Positions 1 to 11,780 are shown, counted from the stretch's first letter. The stretch: 64,000 nt of DNA from Mytilus californianus (GCF_021869535.1 NW_026262593.1:71512322-71576321); one strand, 5' to 3'. Notes: generated by a model from the sequence alone, not told the origin. Numbers and translations: made by a program.

Positions 1-65
1 TCGTTTAAGTTATTTTTGAATGAACTTATGTAAGTCATTAGCACCTACCCCTCCGGAGTCCGGTT

Positions 66-337
66 AGGGAGCTACTATTTGTTTTTTATGGGGGCTAGGA
101 TGAAATTTTAAAAAAGGCAGGACAGGAGTTTTGAGTAAAAAAAAGGCAGGATGGGCAACTTCGAAAAAAAAAGCAGGATGACAATTTATGTAAAAAAAGT
201 CAGGATAAACTAATAAAAAAAAAGTCAGGACCGAATAGAGTGAAAAATAAAAAGGCAGGACAGAGATTACAGCTAAAAAAAATGCAGGACAAAATTTTTC
301 ATCCTAGCCCCCCATAAAAATCAAATGGTAGCTCCCT
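66..337 (+). mobile_element. Family A foldback element, copy 1
   Basis: Short non-autonomous element with terminal inverted repeats: the left end is AGGGAGCTACTATTTG and the right end is the complement (CAAATGGTAGCTCCCT), each followed inward by a G or C run and CTAGGAT. The interior is a string of diverged units of about 25-35 bp, each an A-run plus GGCAGGA(C/T). There is no coding capacity. Four more copies occur at 3463, 45217, 56972 and 57744. The ends flank TTA on both sides here, which may be a target duplication. Confidence 0.8.
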
Positions 338-1460
338 TACAAAATACAACTGTTTTTTTTTCTACATTATTTAGCTCCGTTTTCATACATTCGCAAAATA
401 GCAAACTCATACCGGCTAAACAGTATGTTTTTAATTAACTTACTTTACCGCAGAGCAAATTCACTGGGGACACATCCCGACGGTTTGTCACCCAAGACTA
501 AATTCAAAATTAATATACTTCGTAGATTTAAATGAATTTTGTTAGTTTTACCAAAAAATTAAGAAAAGTAACTTCTTCCGGCAAGGTTTACTTCGGATGA
601 AGTTATTTATTTTTTAGACCCCCTTCCATTAACAAGGTCTCCGCGTTGATGATTAATTTGTATTCAAGTATACTGATTGGATGCTGTTAAAACTGCAGGA
701 TTTAATTTGTTTAACATAAAAAAGCTTGAATTAATCACTAACAATTAAACGATTTTAAAATAAAATAAAAAATAAAACGATGCTTTAAAAATATTTGTCC
801 TTCTACCGGAAACGCATTTAAATTTATTTTTTATTTATTCCAAAAATAAACAACACTTATATGAGATTCACGTTAAAATTCATATAAAATCGATGAAATT
901 AATTTCTCTGATTATTATTCATGTTCCACTTGAAAATTTCTGTAGAGAAATTTGTCATTCCCCATAATACAATTTAGTTTACGGTTTAATGGAGAATTTT
1001 TCTGTAATTTCACTTGAATGTGTCTTCAGAAATTGAAATTCTAATCATTCGGGCATTTAAATTGTATGAAATCGACTAAACGACTAAGATTAGATCTTTA
1101 ATAGTTTTCTAAGCAAATTGGAATTTGATTCAATCGAGTTTTTCTATGTGAAGTTGACGATTTTGCCGCAAAAGAAGTGGTCCTTAGATAATATATAAAG
1201 TGTTGAAGCCAAAAAAAGTTGTTTTTAGACAAAAATAATCATGACAGAATAATGGTAAAATTACTGATACGGTCCTCTGATTTTTTTCTAAGATAAAATA
1301 TTGTTTTCAACAAACGCATTCGCAACTCAGGCCAACACATTATATACATGTTTCCTGTCTCTTAGCAAAATTAAAAAAGGTACTTAGGTTGGCAACATTA
1401 TTTAACTTTTTTAATATTTCACGTAGACTAAATAGGGAAATATTCTGAACATTACCTTTT
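338..1460. other. Unassigned AT-rich stretch
   Basis: No open frame, tandem array or recognisable element seen on either strand; AT-rich sequence with scattered homopolymer A and T runs. Confidence 0.5.
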
Positions 1461-1464
1461 CCCC

Positions 1465-1740
1465 GAGTGTGACCTACCGAATTAGACTCATTACCGGGTT
1501 TGTACTAACATGAGCAACACGACGGGTGCGACATGTGGAGCTTACCCTTCCGGAGCACCTGATATCACCCCTAGTTTTTGGTGGGGTTCGTATTGGTCAG
1601 TCTTTACTTTTCTATGTTGTGTTCTGTGTACTATTGTTTATCTGATTGTCTTTTACCTTTTTAGCCATGGCGTTGTCAGTTTATTTTCGACTTGTGAGTT
1701 TGAATGTCTCTTTGGTATCTTTCGCCTCTCTTTTACCGGT
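1465..1740 (+). mobile_element. Family F dispersed repeat (CCATGGCGTTGTCAG type)
   Basis: I recognise this from memory as a very common mussel repeat. The signature ACGGGTGCGACATGTGGAGC lies near 1521 and CCATGGCGTTGTCAGTTT near 1665. Reverse-strand partial copies are at 13138 and 63366, and a fragment of the left part is at 28366. An open frame of 93 codons (1510-1791) lies mostly inside it, starting MSNTTGATCGAYPSGAPDIT, with a hydrophobic stretch at about residues 30-52. It is more likely repeat-derived than a host gene, because the same sequence family recurs with broken frames. Confidence 0.7.
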
Positions 1741-1799
1741 GCATTATCGAAAATTCTCATAAATAAGGCTTGTTTTTATTTTGAAAATTAAAGAAAACA

Positions 1800-2825
1800 A
1801 GGCTATATTTTCCTTCCCTTAATACAACGAAAAATAAAGTAACATTTCTTATTTTGATCAATTTAAAACGAAAGTTATATATTCGACTATTTATTTATGA
1901 AAATAGTTGAAATTCTAAAATTATTTATCAAACAATATGTTCCAGTCGTTTCCTGGAGATGTGAACGCTATGGAAATATAATGGTATGCTTATATCTAAG
2001 AGAATTTTCACAGTTCATAATGATTCGGTCACCATAGGTTTCTTCATATTATATTAGTTTCAAATATCACGAACGATTGTTGGCAATAGACTGGTCTTTA
2101 TCTATATATATATATGTATTTTGTTTTGTGACTTTTCTTAATTATAACTTATACACATCAATGGATAATTAAATGTAGCCTAATTATAAAAGCAGGAGGG
2201 ACACCCACCTCCCCCCCCCCCCCCAAAAAAAAAACCCCAACAAAAACACACACACAAATCACAAAAAAGAAAGAAGAAAAGATAAGAAAAAAATCTATTT
2301 ATATCTTTAATTTATGGGATGCCTATTTTGAAAAAAAAAAATAAGTACACATTTATATAGAGTTGAACGTCTTTTACATAATACATACACTCTAAACGAT
2401 TATTTAGTAGTCGAGTTAACCCAAGCATATTTTGTTTCCTTGAACAAGCTGTTATATGGAAACATCGCCGTTTATTTAATGAGATTACATAAGGCATGAC
2501 GCATTTATTGAATAATAGCATTTTCATGGATGAAAATGGTCAAAACACATGCTTATATAATATAGGCATTAGAATTGCACTCATTTATTTCTTAGTACTT
2601 TTACATGAGAAAAAAACAAGCAAGTTTTGAATACCCAAAGAGATGCATCGATATTATAAATACACCTTCACTTTCAGAAAGCAATATTTTTTCGAATTGT
2701 ATAACAGAGATTTCTTTCATGGTTTTGGATTTTTTTTTTTAATTTTTGAAGGCATTTCAAAGTCGCAAAAATTTAACACTTAAACGTTTGTCTCTTTTAA
2801 CTATTGCACAATTTTAATTTCCCCA
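1800..2825. other. Unassigned stretch with simple-sequence tracts
   Basis: Contains an AT dinucleotide tract near 2100-2117 and a C run followed by an A run near 2209-2232. The open frame on the minus strand at 2312-2527 has no feature of a gene. Nothing else is seen. Confidence 0.5.
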
Positions 2826-3068
2826 GACGAGTTTGACTTACTGACATGACGAGTATGACTTGATGACATGAATAGTATGACTTGCTGACATGACGAGTAC
2901 GACTTGCTGACATGACGAGTACGACTTGTTGACATGACGAGTACGACTTGCTGACATGACGAGTACGACTTGTTGACATAACGAGTACGACTTGCTGACA
3001 TGACGAGTATGACTTGCTGACATGCCGAGTATCACTTGTTGACATGACGAGTATGACTTGCTGACATG
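2826..3068. repeat. 22-bp minisatellite, about 11 copies
   Basis: Unit GACGAGTACGACTTGCTGACAT, repeated about 11 times with few substitutions (TAC/TAT, CTG/TTG). Because 22 is not a multiple of 3, the minus strand reads the same stop-free peptide in all three frames with a 66-bp, 22-residue period (segments such as HVSKSYSSCQQVVLVMSTSR). This explains three overlapping open frames of 65-103 codons here. They are by-products of the array, not genes. No flanking splice sites or other coding context were seen. Confidence 0.9.
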
Positions 3069-3162
3069 AAAATGATAATGATATGGATTCCGAAAATCGA
3101 CAAATCAATTATAACAATCTTGTGTTAGTCATCGAAAAAAAATAAAAACAACACAACACTTT

Positions 3163-3268
3163 TTCTGGATTTACCTTTATCATGAACCTACAACGCCGAA
3201 TATTTGAAAGCCCCGGATGTATAAGAAGTGAAACAGTTGGAGAGCTATATGACAAAAAGGGCCTTAAG
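3163..3268 (+). mobile_element. Family G dispersed repeat fragment
   Basis: Contains TTCTGGATTTACCTTTATCA, then GAATATTTGAAAGCCC and GGATGTATAAGAAGT. Related diverged copies are at 23430, 23932 and 24520, which share the TTTACCTTCA core. Confidence 0.5.
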
Positions 3269-3462
3269 TAATCCATATAAGGTAAACTTTGCCTGAAGGA
3301 ATTGAAACCTTAGTTTCGTAATATTTTTCCGATTCAACAACGGACAATTTAAGAAAGGTTTGTTTAAATGTACTGACTTTACTAAGCTGATGATACGAAC
3401 ATAGTAGACGGTTATGAAGTACTTGAGTCATATATATCAGATATAGTGTCTGTGTTTCACTA

Positions 3463-3728
3463 AGGGAGCTACCATTTGATTTTTATGGGGGGGCTAGGAT
3501 TAAAAATTTTGTCCTGCCTTTTTATTTTTCACTCTATTCGGTCCTGCCTTATTTTTTAGTTTATCCTGACTTTTTTTTACTTAAATTGTCATCCTGCCTT
3601 TTTTTTTTTTGCAAAGTGTCTCATCCTGCCTTTTTTTTTACTCAAAACTCCTGTCCTGCCTATTTTTTTCAAATTTCATCCTAGCCCCCCCCCCCCCCCC
3701 CCCCATAAAAATCAAATGGTAGCTCCCT
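3463..3728 (-). mobile_element. Family A foldback element, copy 2
   Basis: Reverse-orientation copy of the element at 66-337. The ends are AGGGAGCTACCATTTG and its complement, with a run of about 20 C before the right end. The internal motif TCCTGCCTTTTT repeats about six times. Confidence 0.85.
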
Positions 3729-4044
3729 AATATATACAACTGCTATTTGTCCTGGTTTGTTGTAAATTAACTGGCGGTTAAATGTATTCTATTTGCACAG
3801 AGACAAAGCGAACCAGACACAAGGTTTAGTATTTCATAAAGTCTTCTCGTTTCCATTATATAACATTTAGAATCATGAGCAAGCGCAAACAAATGTCAAA
3901 GAATTTACCACTGTATGTCAGATCACAAGATTTTTCTTAACTTTAAGAGTGGCTTGTGATTCTCAGCATTGTCGTTGTAAGAATGGTGGTATTTTCCTGC
4001 GATTGCTTTGTGAAATGACATGTAATAATATTAACGAATGGGAC

Positions 4045-4246
4045 TGTCTTAATTTCTATCTTCTTTAATTTTGAGGCCGTTTTTCTCTATTTTCTTTATT
4101 AATTTTGCACATTGTATTTCGGCACCCAATTATTCTCTATTATTTATGTTTTTTGCCTTTTTTTCTCAATCTTATTATTTTTACCCTTGATTTCTATTTT
4201 TTTGTTTGTCATTATTCTTTATTTAGTAAACTCAATCCATACCCTC
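4045..4246 (-). mobile_element. Family B foldback element, degenerate copy 1
   Basis: Contains the family's interior signatures (GGCACCCAATTATTCTCTAT, ATTCTTTATT) and ends in CAATCCATACCCTC, a decayed form of CCCCATCCAGACCCTC. It lies 156 bp from an opposite-orientation copy. The open frames at 4105-4389 arise from its T-rich interior. Confidence 0.55.
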
Positions 4247-4402
4247 ATCAATTTATATCATTATTGGTGGTTAGAATCAAAAGTTATTGTTGGTATTTTA
4301 CTTCAGAACAGCAGATTGAGCGTACAAATTCATTCGGCCATGGACTTTATATATATATTGCACTATCATTTTTAAAATATGGTATCTGAAGTATGGTTGC
4401 AT

Positions 4403-4608
4403 GAGGATCTGGATGGGGATTACAGCAAAGAGCATTATGGACCAAGAGGGCCAAAAAATGGGCTAAACATAAAGAATAGAGAAAAATTGAGTGCTAAAAT
4501 TTATAGATTTCAGAATAACAGGGAAAATAGATAAAGAATAGAGAAAAGGGAAAAAGGATTTGAAAAATTAAAGAATACAGAATCAAAGAACTCCCCATCC
4601 AGACCATC
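4403..4608 (+). mobile_element. Family B foldback element, copy 2
   Basis: Left end GAGGATCTGGATGGGG; right end CCCCATCCAGACCATC. The interior is rich in AAAGAATAGAGAAAA. No clear target duplication for this copy. Confidence 0.8.
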
Positions 4609-4752
4609 ATGATTTGTCTCTTGATATTTTCAAATGTCTTTTCTTTGTAACATCTATGAACAAGAGACACATTTTATGAAAAAAAGTTGAGAAACATCAA
4701 CGACATTGATTATCAATCGTAAATAAAAATTCCCTTGGTACAAGAACTGGTG

Positions 4753-5172
4753 CACTCTAAAAATCGTGCATCGAAAATATAAACTTGTATTAGTTCTCAA
4801 TGTGTTTAGGATTATGTTTAATAATTAGACACATTTCTAAGTAAGCACATTAAATGTATGTACAATGTACACATGTATTGAATATAAACACTTTCAAATG
4901 TGTTTTAGAATAAAAGTGGTTAATTGTTTACTTTTTACACATTGTGACTTGAATGGATAGTTGTCTCATTGGCACTCATACCACATCTTATTTATATTAT
5001 AGGACTTAAACACTAATTTCTGAGCTAAACACGATCCTAAACACAATCCAAAAACACATTGTCAATCTTAACAAGTTTAAAACAGAGACGTGTTTAGACC
5101 TGTACGTGTAAAAAAGTTCACAAACAATGTGTTTAGAATTGTGCTTATAACCTAAACACCATTTTTACAGTG
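4753..5172. mobile_element. TIR element with repeated TGTGTTTAG motifs, split by a nested insertion
   Basis: Imperfect 16-bp terminal inverted repeats: CACTCTAAAAATCGTG at 4753 and CACCATTTTTACAGTG at 5157 (14 of 16 complementary). The interior repeats TGTGTTTAG or its complement at least six times. A fragment of family C (about 4925-4999) sits inside, so this element is probably the older insertion. Confidence 0.5.
4925..4999 (+). mobile_element. Family C repeat, 3' fragment
   Basis: GTCTCATTGGCACTCATACC at 4964, preceded by TTGTGACTTGAATGGA, the conserved 3' end of the commonest repeat family in this window. Confidence 0.75.
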
Positions 5173-5562
5173 TTTACTTGCATAAAAAATTATTTCAGAG
5201 ATGCAGGATTAAACATATTTTTTTTTAGAAACTATTGATGTGTAAACTGGGCGATTAAATCAAAAACTGAATATATTTTATAAATGTCTGAAAAAGGACT
5301 TTTATGTAAAGTTTGTGAGTCAGGAGTCTATCCGTTTGAACATCAATAACTATAAAAAAAAATGTGTTAAACCTTATAATTTTCAACCCAAACACTTGTT
5401 CAGTTTTTCTTTCACCGTCATCTTTTTCAAAACTCCAGTTTTCTATTCATTGATATATCAAAGTGAAATCGACAAAGTGTTTACATATGTTATGAAAGTG
5501 TGGACCATGGAAAAAAATATAACGGACCAATCACATTCAAGTATTCCATTCTCAATTTTATA

Positions 5563-5722
5563 AAGTAAAATAACAAAAAACACCGAACTCCAAGGAAAAT
5601 TCAAAACGGAAAGTCCTTTATCAAATGGCAAAATCAAAAACTCAAACTCATCAAACGAATGAAAAACAACCGTCATATTCCTGATTTGGTACAGGCATTT
5701 CCTTACGTAGAAAGTGGTATAT
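5563..5722 (+). mobile_element. Family E dispersed repeat, copy 1
   Basis: Signatures ACCGAACTCCAAGGAAAATT, AATGGCAAAATCAAAAACTC and ATCAAACGAATGAAAAACAA. Other copies are at 13755, 14098 and, reversed, at 20105. Confidence 0.7.
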
Positions 5723-5820
5723 ATACTTTGACCTATAATTGTTTACTTTTTATACATTGTGACTTGAATGGAGAGTTGTCTCATTGGCACTCATACTACA
5801 TCTTCTTATTTATAAATAGG
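5723..5820 (+). mobile_element. Family C repeat, 3' part
   Basis: Reads ACTTTGACCTATAATTG through GTCTCATTGGCACTCATACT to ATCTTCTTATTTAT. It abuts the family E copy directly, so the two are either adjacent insertions or parts of one composite. Confidence 0.8.
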
Positions 5821-5859
5821 AAGAAACGTTGAAGAGAAAAAGACGGACTAAATGCAGTT

Positions 5860-6140
5860 TCTGCTCTTCGCTAGAGAATCTAGAGCCCTCGCCAGCGAAT
5901 GAAAATTGAAAATAATATTTTGCCTTTAGCTAGTCGACAGTCTTGAACATGACATTTTGTTCTTTGCTAACTGAGGTTTATAAGGAAATGCTCTTTGCTT
6001 GTTGAACAGAAAGTTTTGCTCTTTGCCCACTGAGTCAAGAGAAGTATTAAATTTGGCTATTTGCTAGAAAAGGAAAAGCTCTTAAGTTTGCTTACTGAAC
6101 AAATAGAAGGATTAAATTTTGCACTTTGCTAGCTTAGCCT
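5860..6140 (+). repeat. Diverged GCTCTTTGC tandem cluster
   Basis: At least six loosely spaced units of the form TTTTG(C)TCTTTGCTAACTGA, about 40-45 bp apart. An inverted cluster with matching sequence (AGCAAAGAGCAAAACG, GCAAAGAGCATTTCCTTTTT) lies at 7290-7385. The two could be the ends of one larger element of about 1.5 kb. Confidence 0.55.
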
Positions 6141-7289
6141 GTAGAAAAAAGATAGGTGTGGATAGCTGCCCTTTCGACAGCAGCAGCTTAATGGTGCCAG
6201 CTTTTCACAAATCGACCATTATAACTTATAACAAACTTGTAATGTAATCGCAGTACTGCTATTAAATGCTAAATTGAATTAATTCCAAAGCATTATATCA
6301 AGTAAGATCTAACATGTCAGACAACTGTGGCATTTATGACAAGCAAACTGTTGTCAAATTTGCACTTATCAATAAATATATACACGATGCTAGCATTCCA
6401 TACAGATAGTTTTATATACATTTACTTATCCGAAAGATGTAGAGTCATTCATGGAAAGTTGTCAAGTCAACGAAGTTTGAGCATCCCGACTAGCCTTTTG
6501 TTCCTTCTGCGATTGAATGTTGAGTTAGACATGCAAGATAGTATGGGAGTATTCCGCCATCTTGGATCGTAAAATAGCACGATCGGTTTACGTAGATTTT
6601 TCTTTAAATTGTAAAATAAGCAAGTTATGAGACAGCAATTCAACTCATTCACAATACGTTTTATTTAAATTTAAAAAAATGTATGATTATATCTTATTTT
6701 TTTACTTGTTTTTTTTTTCTAATACAAGGCAACCCTGCATCATAAAAGAGCAAAGTCTACTTAAAACAGCCCAACAGGAATGAATTATCAATAGTGTAAA
6801 TAAACATATGAATAATTGACGAACTTTGGAACAGAACGAAAAATTAATCACATTTGAAATAAAAGAGTGTCGTCTGCTGTTTATGACAACCATGAACGTG
6901 ATGATTATGGCTCATACCAAATTAATAAATCTCCATTAAAACTCCATTATATTTTCTACAAACATTAGAATTTTATTTCCGTTTTATATTCATGTTTATG
7001 TGTCAGTAAATGGGATTCGTGCTTTGTAAATAATTATTGGTTGTACATAGTAAATTTGTTGTTTTAACTAAATGTCATCCATTATAAGCGCATGTCGAGA
7101 TATTATCATCATAATCACAATAGAGCTTCAGTGTAGAAAACCATGTTTGCTTATTGTTAAACGTTTGAATGATCGGGTTTAAGACATAATGTCAACCACT
7201 TTCATCACGTTTGATTCCTCCTACAGTTTAATATAAAGGGGGACAACCACTTTGAAAGAATTTTACTGTAAAGTTAATTCTATTCACTA
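6141..7289. other. Unassigned stretch between inverted clusters
   Basis: AT-rich sequence. The small open frames (6327-6572, 6467-6652, 6702-6893) overlap on opposite strands and have no motif. No transposase-like frame was seen between the two inverted clusters. Confidence 0.5.
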
Positions 7290-7385
7290 CAAAGCGCAAA
7301 ATTTAATCCTACCTTTTGTTCGGCAAGCAAAGAGCATTTCCTTTTTTAAAGACTCAACTAGCAAAGAGCAAAACGTCCTGTTCAT
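7290..7385 (-). repeat. GCAAAGAGC inverted cluster
   Basis: Reverse-complement counterpart of 5860-6140. The complement shares GGAAATGCTCTTTGCTTG and AGGATTAAATTTTGC with the left cluster. Confidence 0.55.
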
Positions 7386-7610
7386 ACATAAATACACAGA
7401 TACACAGCTATGTTCTATCTTTTAAGGGACATTAGCTAATTTCATTAAAGATGCATTGTTAAATTGAAACTCCAAAGGGTTTTCAGTGGAAAATTTAGCG
7501 CCATGTATAATCTGGTCCAACCCATCAGTATCTTTGTCAAGTTAAGACCATTAAAGTTATAACTGGTAATTATTCCAATAACGATCGTCTGAAGAGTAGT
7601 CAGTGTATAT

Positions 7611-7828
7611 GAGGGTCTGGATGGGGTGTCATTCAATTCTTTATTCATTAACTTTTAGACTTTCTTTATTCTTTATATCTAGTTTAACCATTATTCGCTG
7701 GTCTTTATATTTTAACAATCCATTATTCTCTATTCTTTCAATTTTGGACTATTTTTCTCTAGTTTTTGCCCTTTATTCTGCACTTTTTACCCATCATTCT
7801 CTACTCTATAAATCCCACCAAGACCCTC
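7611..7828 (-). mobile_element. Family B foldback element, copy 3
   Basis: Left end GAGGGTCTGGATGGGG; right end CCACCAAGACCCTC. The T-rich interior has CATTATTCTCTATTCTTT. The open frames at 7603-7951 are frames through this element. Confidence 0.8.
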
Positions 7829-7919
7829 ATTTTGGGGGGTATTTCTTCATATTCAACTCGAAGGTTAACCAACACCTGTCAACTGATGAAGACGATGTTC
7901 TCCTCTAAACGTCTTTGGA

Positions 7920-7975
7920 TATTTGTGTCGATTGGGTTGCTGCCTCTTTGACGTTTTACCCATATCACCATTTTT
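7920..7975 (-). mobile_element. Family D repeat, short fragment
   Basis: GATTGGGTTGCTGCCTCTTT resembles the complement of the family D core at 53003 (GTCAAAGAGACAACAACCCG). It is short and diverged. Confidence 0.45.
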
Positions 7976-7979
7976 TAAT

Positions 7980-9860
7980 ATATTTCACGTGTTTTGCTCT
8001 CAACCATTTTCAAGATGAAAATTTACATGAAAAATTTATTTATTTTTTAAAACAGACATCAAAAGAGTCAAAAAGGTTGATATAATTTGTTATCTAATTC
8101 AAGAGATGCTTATCTCTAATTCATGGTATCATATATAGTCGAACAGATCATAGATATATCTAGCGTCAATACAACTTAATATATTTGTTTACTAATATCA
8201 GATTGATTGCTGAAACTAAATATGTAGAGAGATCATGTTTCCTTTATACGTTTAAAAAGGGTACTTCAAATTGATAAGCTGACAAGTATACTGTTGCGTT
8301 TTATGTTTTTATAAGTTATTAATTGATTAAAGATAAAATAATAAAACATTTCTCGCAGAATGAAAATAAAATTCTGCTTTGGGATATCATCGATGATCGG
8401 TATCAAGGACACCGAAATATTGCCCTAATTGGCTTGTTTTAAATAAAATGAAAATTATGTATATTGCAAACATGAATCAGATGTTTAAGTTAGTTTATAT
8501 TTTAAAAAAATATGTCCTACCTTTTCTATAATCTTTAGGATGGCAGCAGCCATTTCTTCTGAATTTTGTCTCAATTCCCACAACACAAATCAATCATGAA
8601 ATCATCCCGAATAAAGTAGATAAATTTACAGTCTATTATAGAACGATTAATCGCCACTCGGCCAAGGTACCTTTAGATTGGCAATAAATGCTTGTCACAA
8701 ACTTCAATCAGTGCTGAGTGCTGAAGCAACGTAATAAAAAATGTTCATACAACTTTGATTTCTTGGGGTCGATGCATTCCGAAAATCACTGTCATTGTTT
8801 ATCAGGCGAAATAGTTGATTGGGGAGATTTAATCTAATTTATAAAAAGAGGAAGTCGAAAGTTGAACATCACAATAGTAAATTACGTGGTCTTCAATCCG
8901 ATGTCCTTACCAATCGATTTCCAAGCAAACAAATAATAACGTAATCTACATATACATAGGAATCGTCAGAAAACAAGCTATTCCTTGTCAAACAAACGTT
9001 TTATGACAAACTTATTTTGACGCTATACAAATATGTCATATTAAATAAAGGTCTGTCTCATTTGTTCCGAGCGGAATTGATCGGTCTTATTGTCCAATAT
9101 CCGTTAGCTATTCATTAAATGATTATTCCGTAAAATGATATTCAATCGTAGAAAAACTAATGAGAAATCTTAGCTTATGGCTTATTTCTCTGTTTTCCGT
9201 TTTAATTTGTTTCTAGCATTGCTAATTGAAATGATCAGTTCAGGTTTTCTAGAAAAATTCACATGAAAAGAACAGTACACCTTTTGTAAACAGACACAAT
9301 CAACATACAACTGATTTTAATCAAAAGATTCCTTTTCTTTCTGTGGGAATTAATCTCAGAATAAATTTTAGAAATATCATCTATTTGTAATTATTTCTTT
9401 CCTAATATGAATATAAGTTTCCATGAATTTTTTGTTGTAAAATAGCAACCAAGTTTATCTTAATAGTCGATTTTCGAAATAAGCACAGAATCTGCAATTA
9501 CAATGTTCATTGGAAAACGTTTAGCAAATTGCACCACACCTGAAACAGAGCATGAAAAAATCCGCACTTTGTTTTCGAAGATATTTATTAATTGAAATTT
9601 GCTGTCGATATTAAATTTTCATAAGTCTTCTAAACACCTTTGCATGACGACAAATTGCACAATTACTTTAATGTCTGTACTTTCTTTGAACAAATAATTA
9701 AGTATAATTATTTCCATAAATATTTCCTACATTTAGATGCGTTTGCTTGATATCGTTATCATTTTTAATCAAAGCAGTAAAGTTAATTGCTTATTTTGCA
9801 AATCGAACAATTTACAATCAAGTTTTGAAAATTATTCAAGCGTTTTTATAACTGCTCTTC
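7980..9860. other. Repeat-poor stretch, first part
   Basis: None of the repeat families found elsewhere was seen here, and there is no long open frame. It is unusual in this window for being free of insertions over almost 2 kb. Confidence 0.5.
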
Positions 9861-9867
9861 CTTTTAG

Positions 9868-9931
9868 AGGTAAATTATGATGGATTTCATATCACCGCGG
9901 TGTCGGTTTCAGATTGCTGTCATTTTCACAG
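9868..9931 (+). CDS. Possible translation-start exon (weak candidate)
   Basis: A pyrimidine tract CTGCTCTTCCTTTTAG (9852-9867) precedes AGGTAAATTATGATGG. From the ATG at 9877 the frame reads MMDFISPRCRFQIAVIFT and reaches CAG followed by GTAACA, a good donor, at 9932. An in-frame TAA lies just upstream, so this would be a start exon. If spliced to an acceptor-like ATTATATACAG ending at 10388, the frame continues for about 25 more codons to TGA at 10464-10466. The product would be about 44 residues, with no known motif. The evidence is splice-site pattern only, which occurs by chance at this scale. It draws some interest because it sits in the repeat-poor island. Confidence 0.25.
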
Positions 9932-10388
9932 GTAACAGACATCAATAATTCAATATAAGCATACTTCCGTAATCGTCGAAGATAGTTTAATTAATTGCAG
10001 CTTGGAATCACAAAGTTTGCTAAAAATATCAAACCTACATCAACTTTCTGTGTTTAAAACTGTTTTCAAATCTCACAGATGTTTCTTTAATTAAACTAAG
10101 ACCTGTTTTCGAAACTTACATCAATTTATGTTCAACGTCACTTTTCAGAAAAATCTCTTCAGATGTATATTGCAGTAAAACTCATTTGCATTTATTTCAC
10201 TGTAATTAATCTCTAAACGATTGCAGATTTATCATTTGCTTCGTAACTTATTTTGATCCGTCAAAATATTCAGTATTTGAATACAACTGCCAATTTGCTG
10301 CCACCAGAGGAATGCAGATTTAAATTGTTAGTTGTCGATACGGTAAACTTACAACATATCCGACATTTTTATAATACTATTATATACA

Positions 10389-10466
10389 GGTGACTGCTAC
10401 AGATCACCGATCAATTTCATACATCACACGTATTACTTTCAATATGGTTCTTCGTCTCTTTGCTGA
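10389..10466 (+). CDS. Possible second exon of the 9868 candidate
   Basis: Follows ATTATATACAG. Joined in the phase set by the 9931 donor it reads G-DCYRSPINFIHHTYYFQYG and ends LC-stop. It is tyrosine-rich with no recognised domain. It stands or falls with the first candidate exon; transcript evidence would decide. Confidence 0.2.
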   Translation, partial: GDCYRSPINFIHHTYYFQYGSSSLC

Positions 10467-11780
10467 TTAATTTATTCTTTGATTAATCAACCGTGATCGA
10501 CATTTATGTAACGATTCGTTGATAATCTATCTGTATATGATTGTATCCTAAGTACCATTTAATGGTATATTGAAACATTTGATTATGTCAGTAAATATTA
10601 ATGCTGTAAACGTATATCAAATGCAACTACAATCGCGTTCACTTAATCCAAGTAAATATAGTATTATTTATTCAAATGATATACAATGTAGTTAAATCAC
10701 ATAAAATGCATATTAGAAATTTAACTAACGATTCAATTATTACAGTCAAAATTCATCCACAACTGCCACCAAACAAGAACGAACATAGCCAGACGTATAA
10801 CAGTTAAATTTTAATGACGAAATAAACAAGCAAGATCTTTTCCATCCACGAGTGAGATTTATGTAATCACTTATGAACTTCATATGTCAGCTGATTAACT
10901 GAACCAAAACATTGATAAATATATAAGAACTCTACATAAACAAAGAATCTCTTTGATAATTTGATTATTCTGGTAAATCAAAGGTTCAATTAGAGCACAA
11001 CGGGGTAGTAATGCAGGCAGAATGCAAAGCACACATCCACTGAGTTGTTAATTTGTACGGGAAGTCTTAAGCTTAATTACATTGTATGTTTCCCCGATTT
11101 ATTCGGTAAAAATGTCAATTTCATTACTGATATTTACATCATGGTAAAGTAGCATTGAAAATTATCAACACCGAGGAAGACAATTCAACCGTTGTAAATG
11201 GCTCAGATAGTTATTTATTATGTGACGTATGCAAATAGAAAGTATTTATACAGACAAAATTTTCTATTGGTTTTTGTCATACACAGTCAAATACTCATGG
11301 GATTAGGTTATTCTGTTAAATGTTCATTTTCTAGCATAAATGAAACATATCCAATGTGAAAAACTATGACCAGGAAATGTCAAGTTAAAGATTCACATTT
11401 GGTTGTATTTATCATCAAAGTTTTATGAATTATTTTGACACTTCCTGCTGTCAAAATCTTTAAAAGAACAAAAAATGTCGATCTTGATACTAAATACCCG
11501 ACCAGAAGAAACATGCAACTCTTTGTTCATGGAAAAGTATAATACTGTACAATTTTACTCAGACAAATGAAATCCAAGACACCCTGATGTCAAATATCGT
11601 CTCCATCTTTTCCGTCATGTCATTAATGTTTCTGAATATAATTTCTCTCTAATATTTCACATGCAACTCTCTTTTCCTTGGATATCTTTAATTCATTGGT
11701 AAATATATTTCTAGTCATATTTCCAATTGCTTAACGTTGCTATCTTCATTAAAAATGTAAGGAGGCACCAAAAGGGTTTC
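10467..11780. other. Repeat-poor stretch, second part
   Basis: No repeat family, array or supported frame seen; AT-rich unique-looking sequence. Confidence 0.5.

Noticed and set aside
2826-3068. CRISPR-like array
   Set aside because: The units are contiguous with no unique spacers, and the genome is eukaryotic.
2797-3108. 103-codon minus frame
   Set aside because: Product of the 22-bp minisatellite, which is open in all three minus frames.
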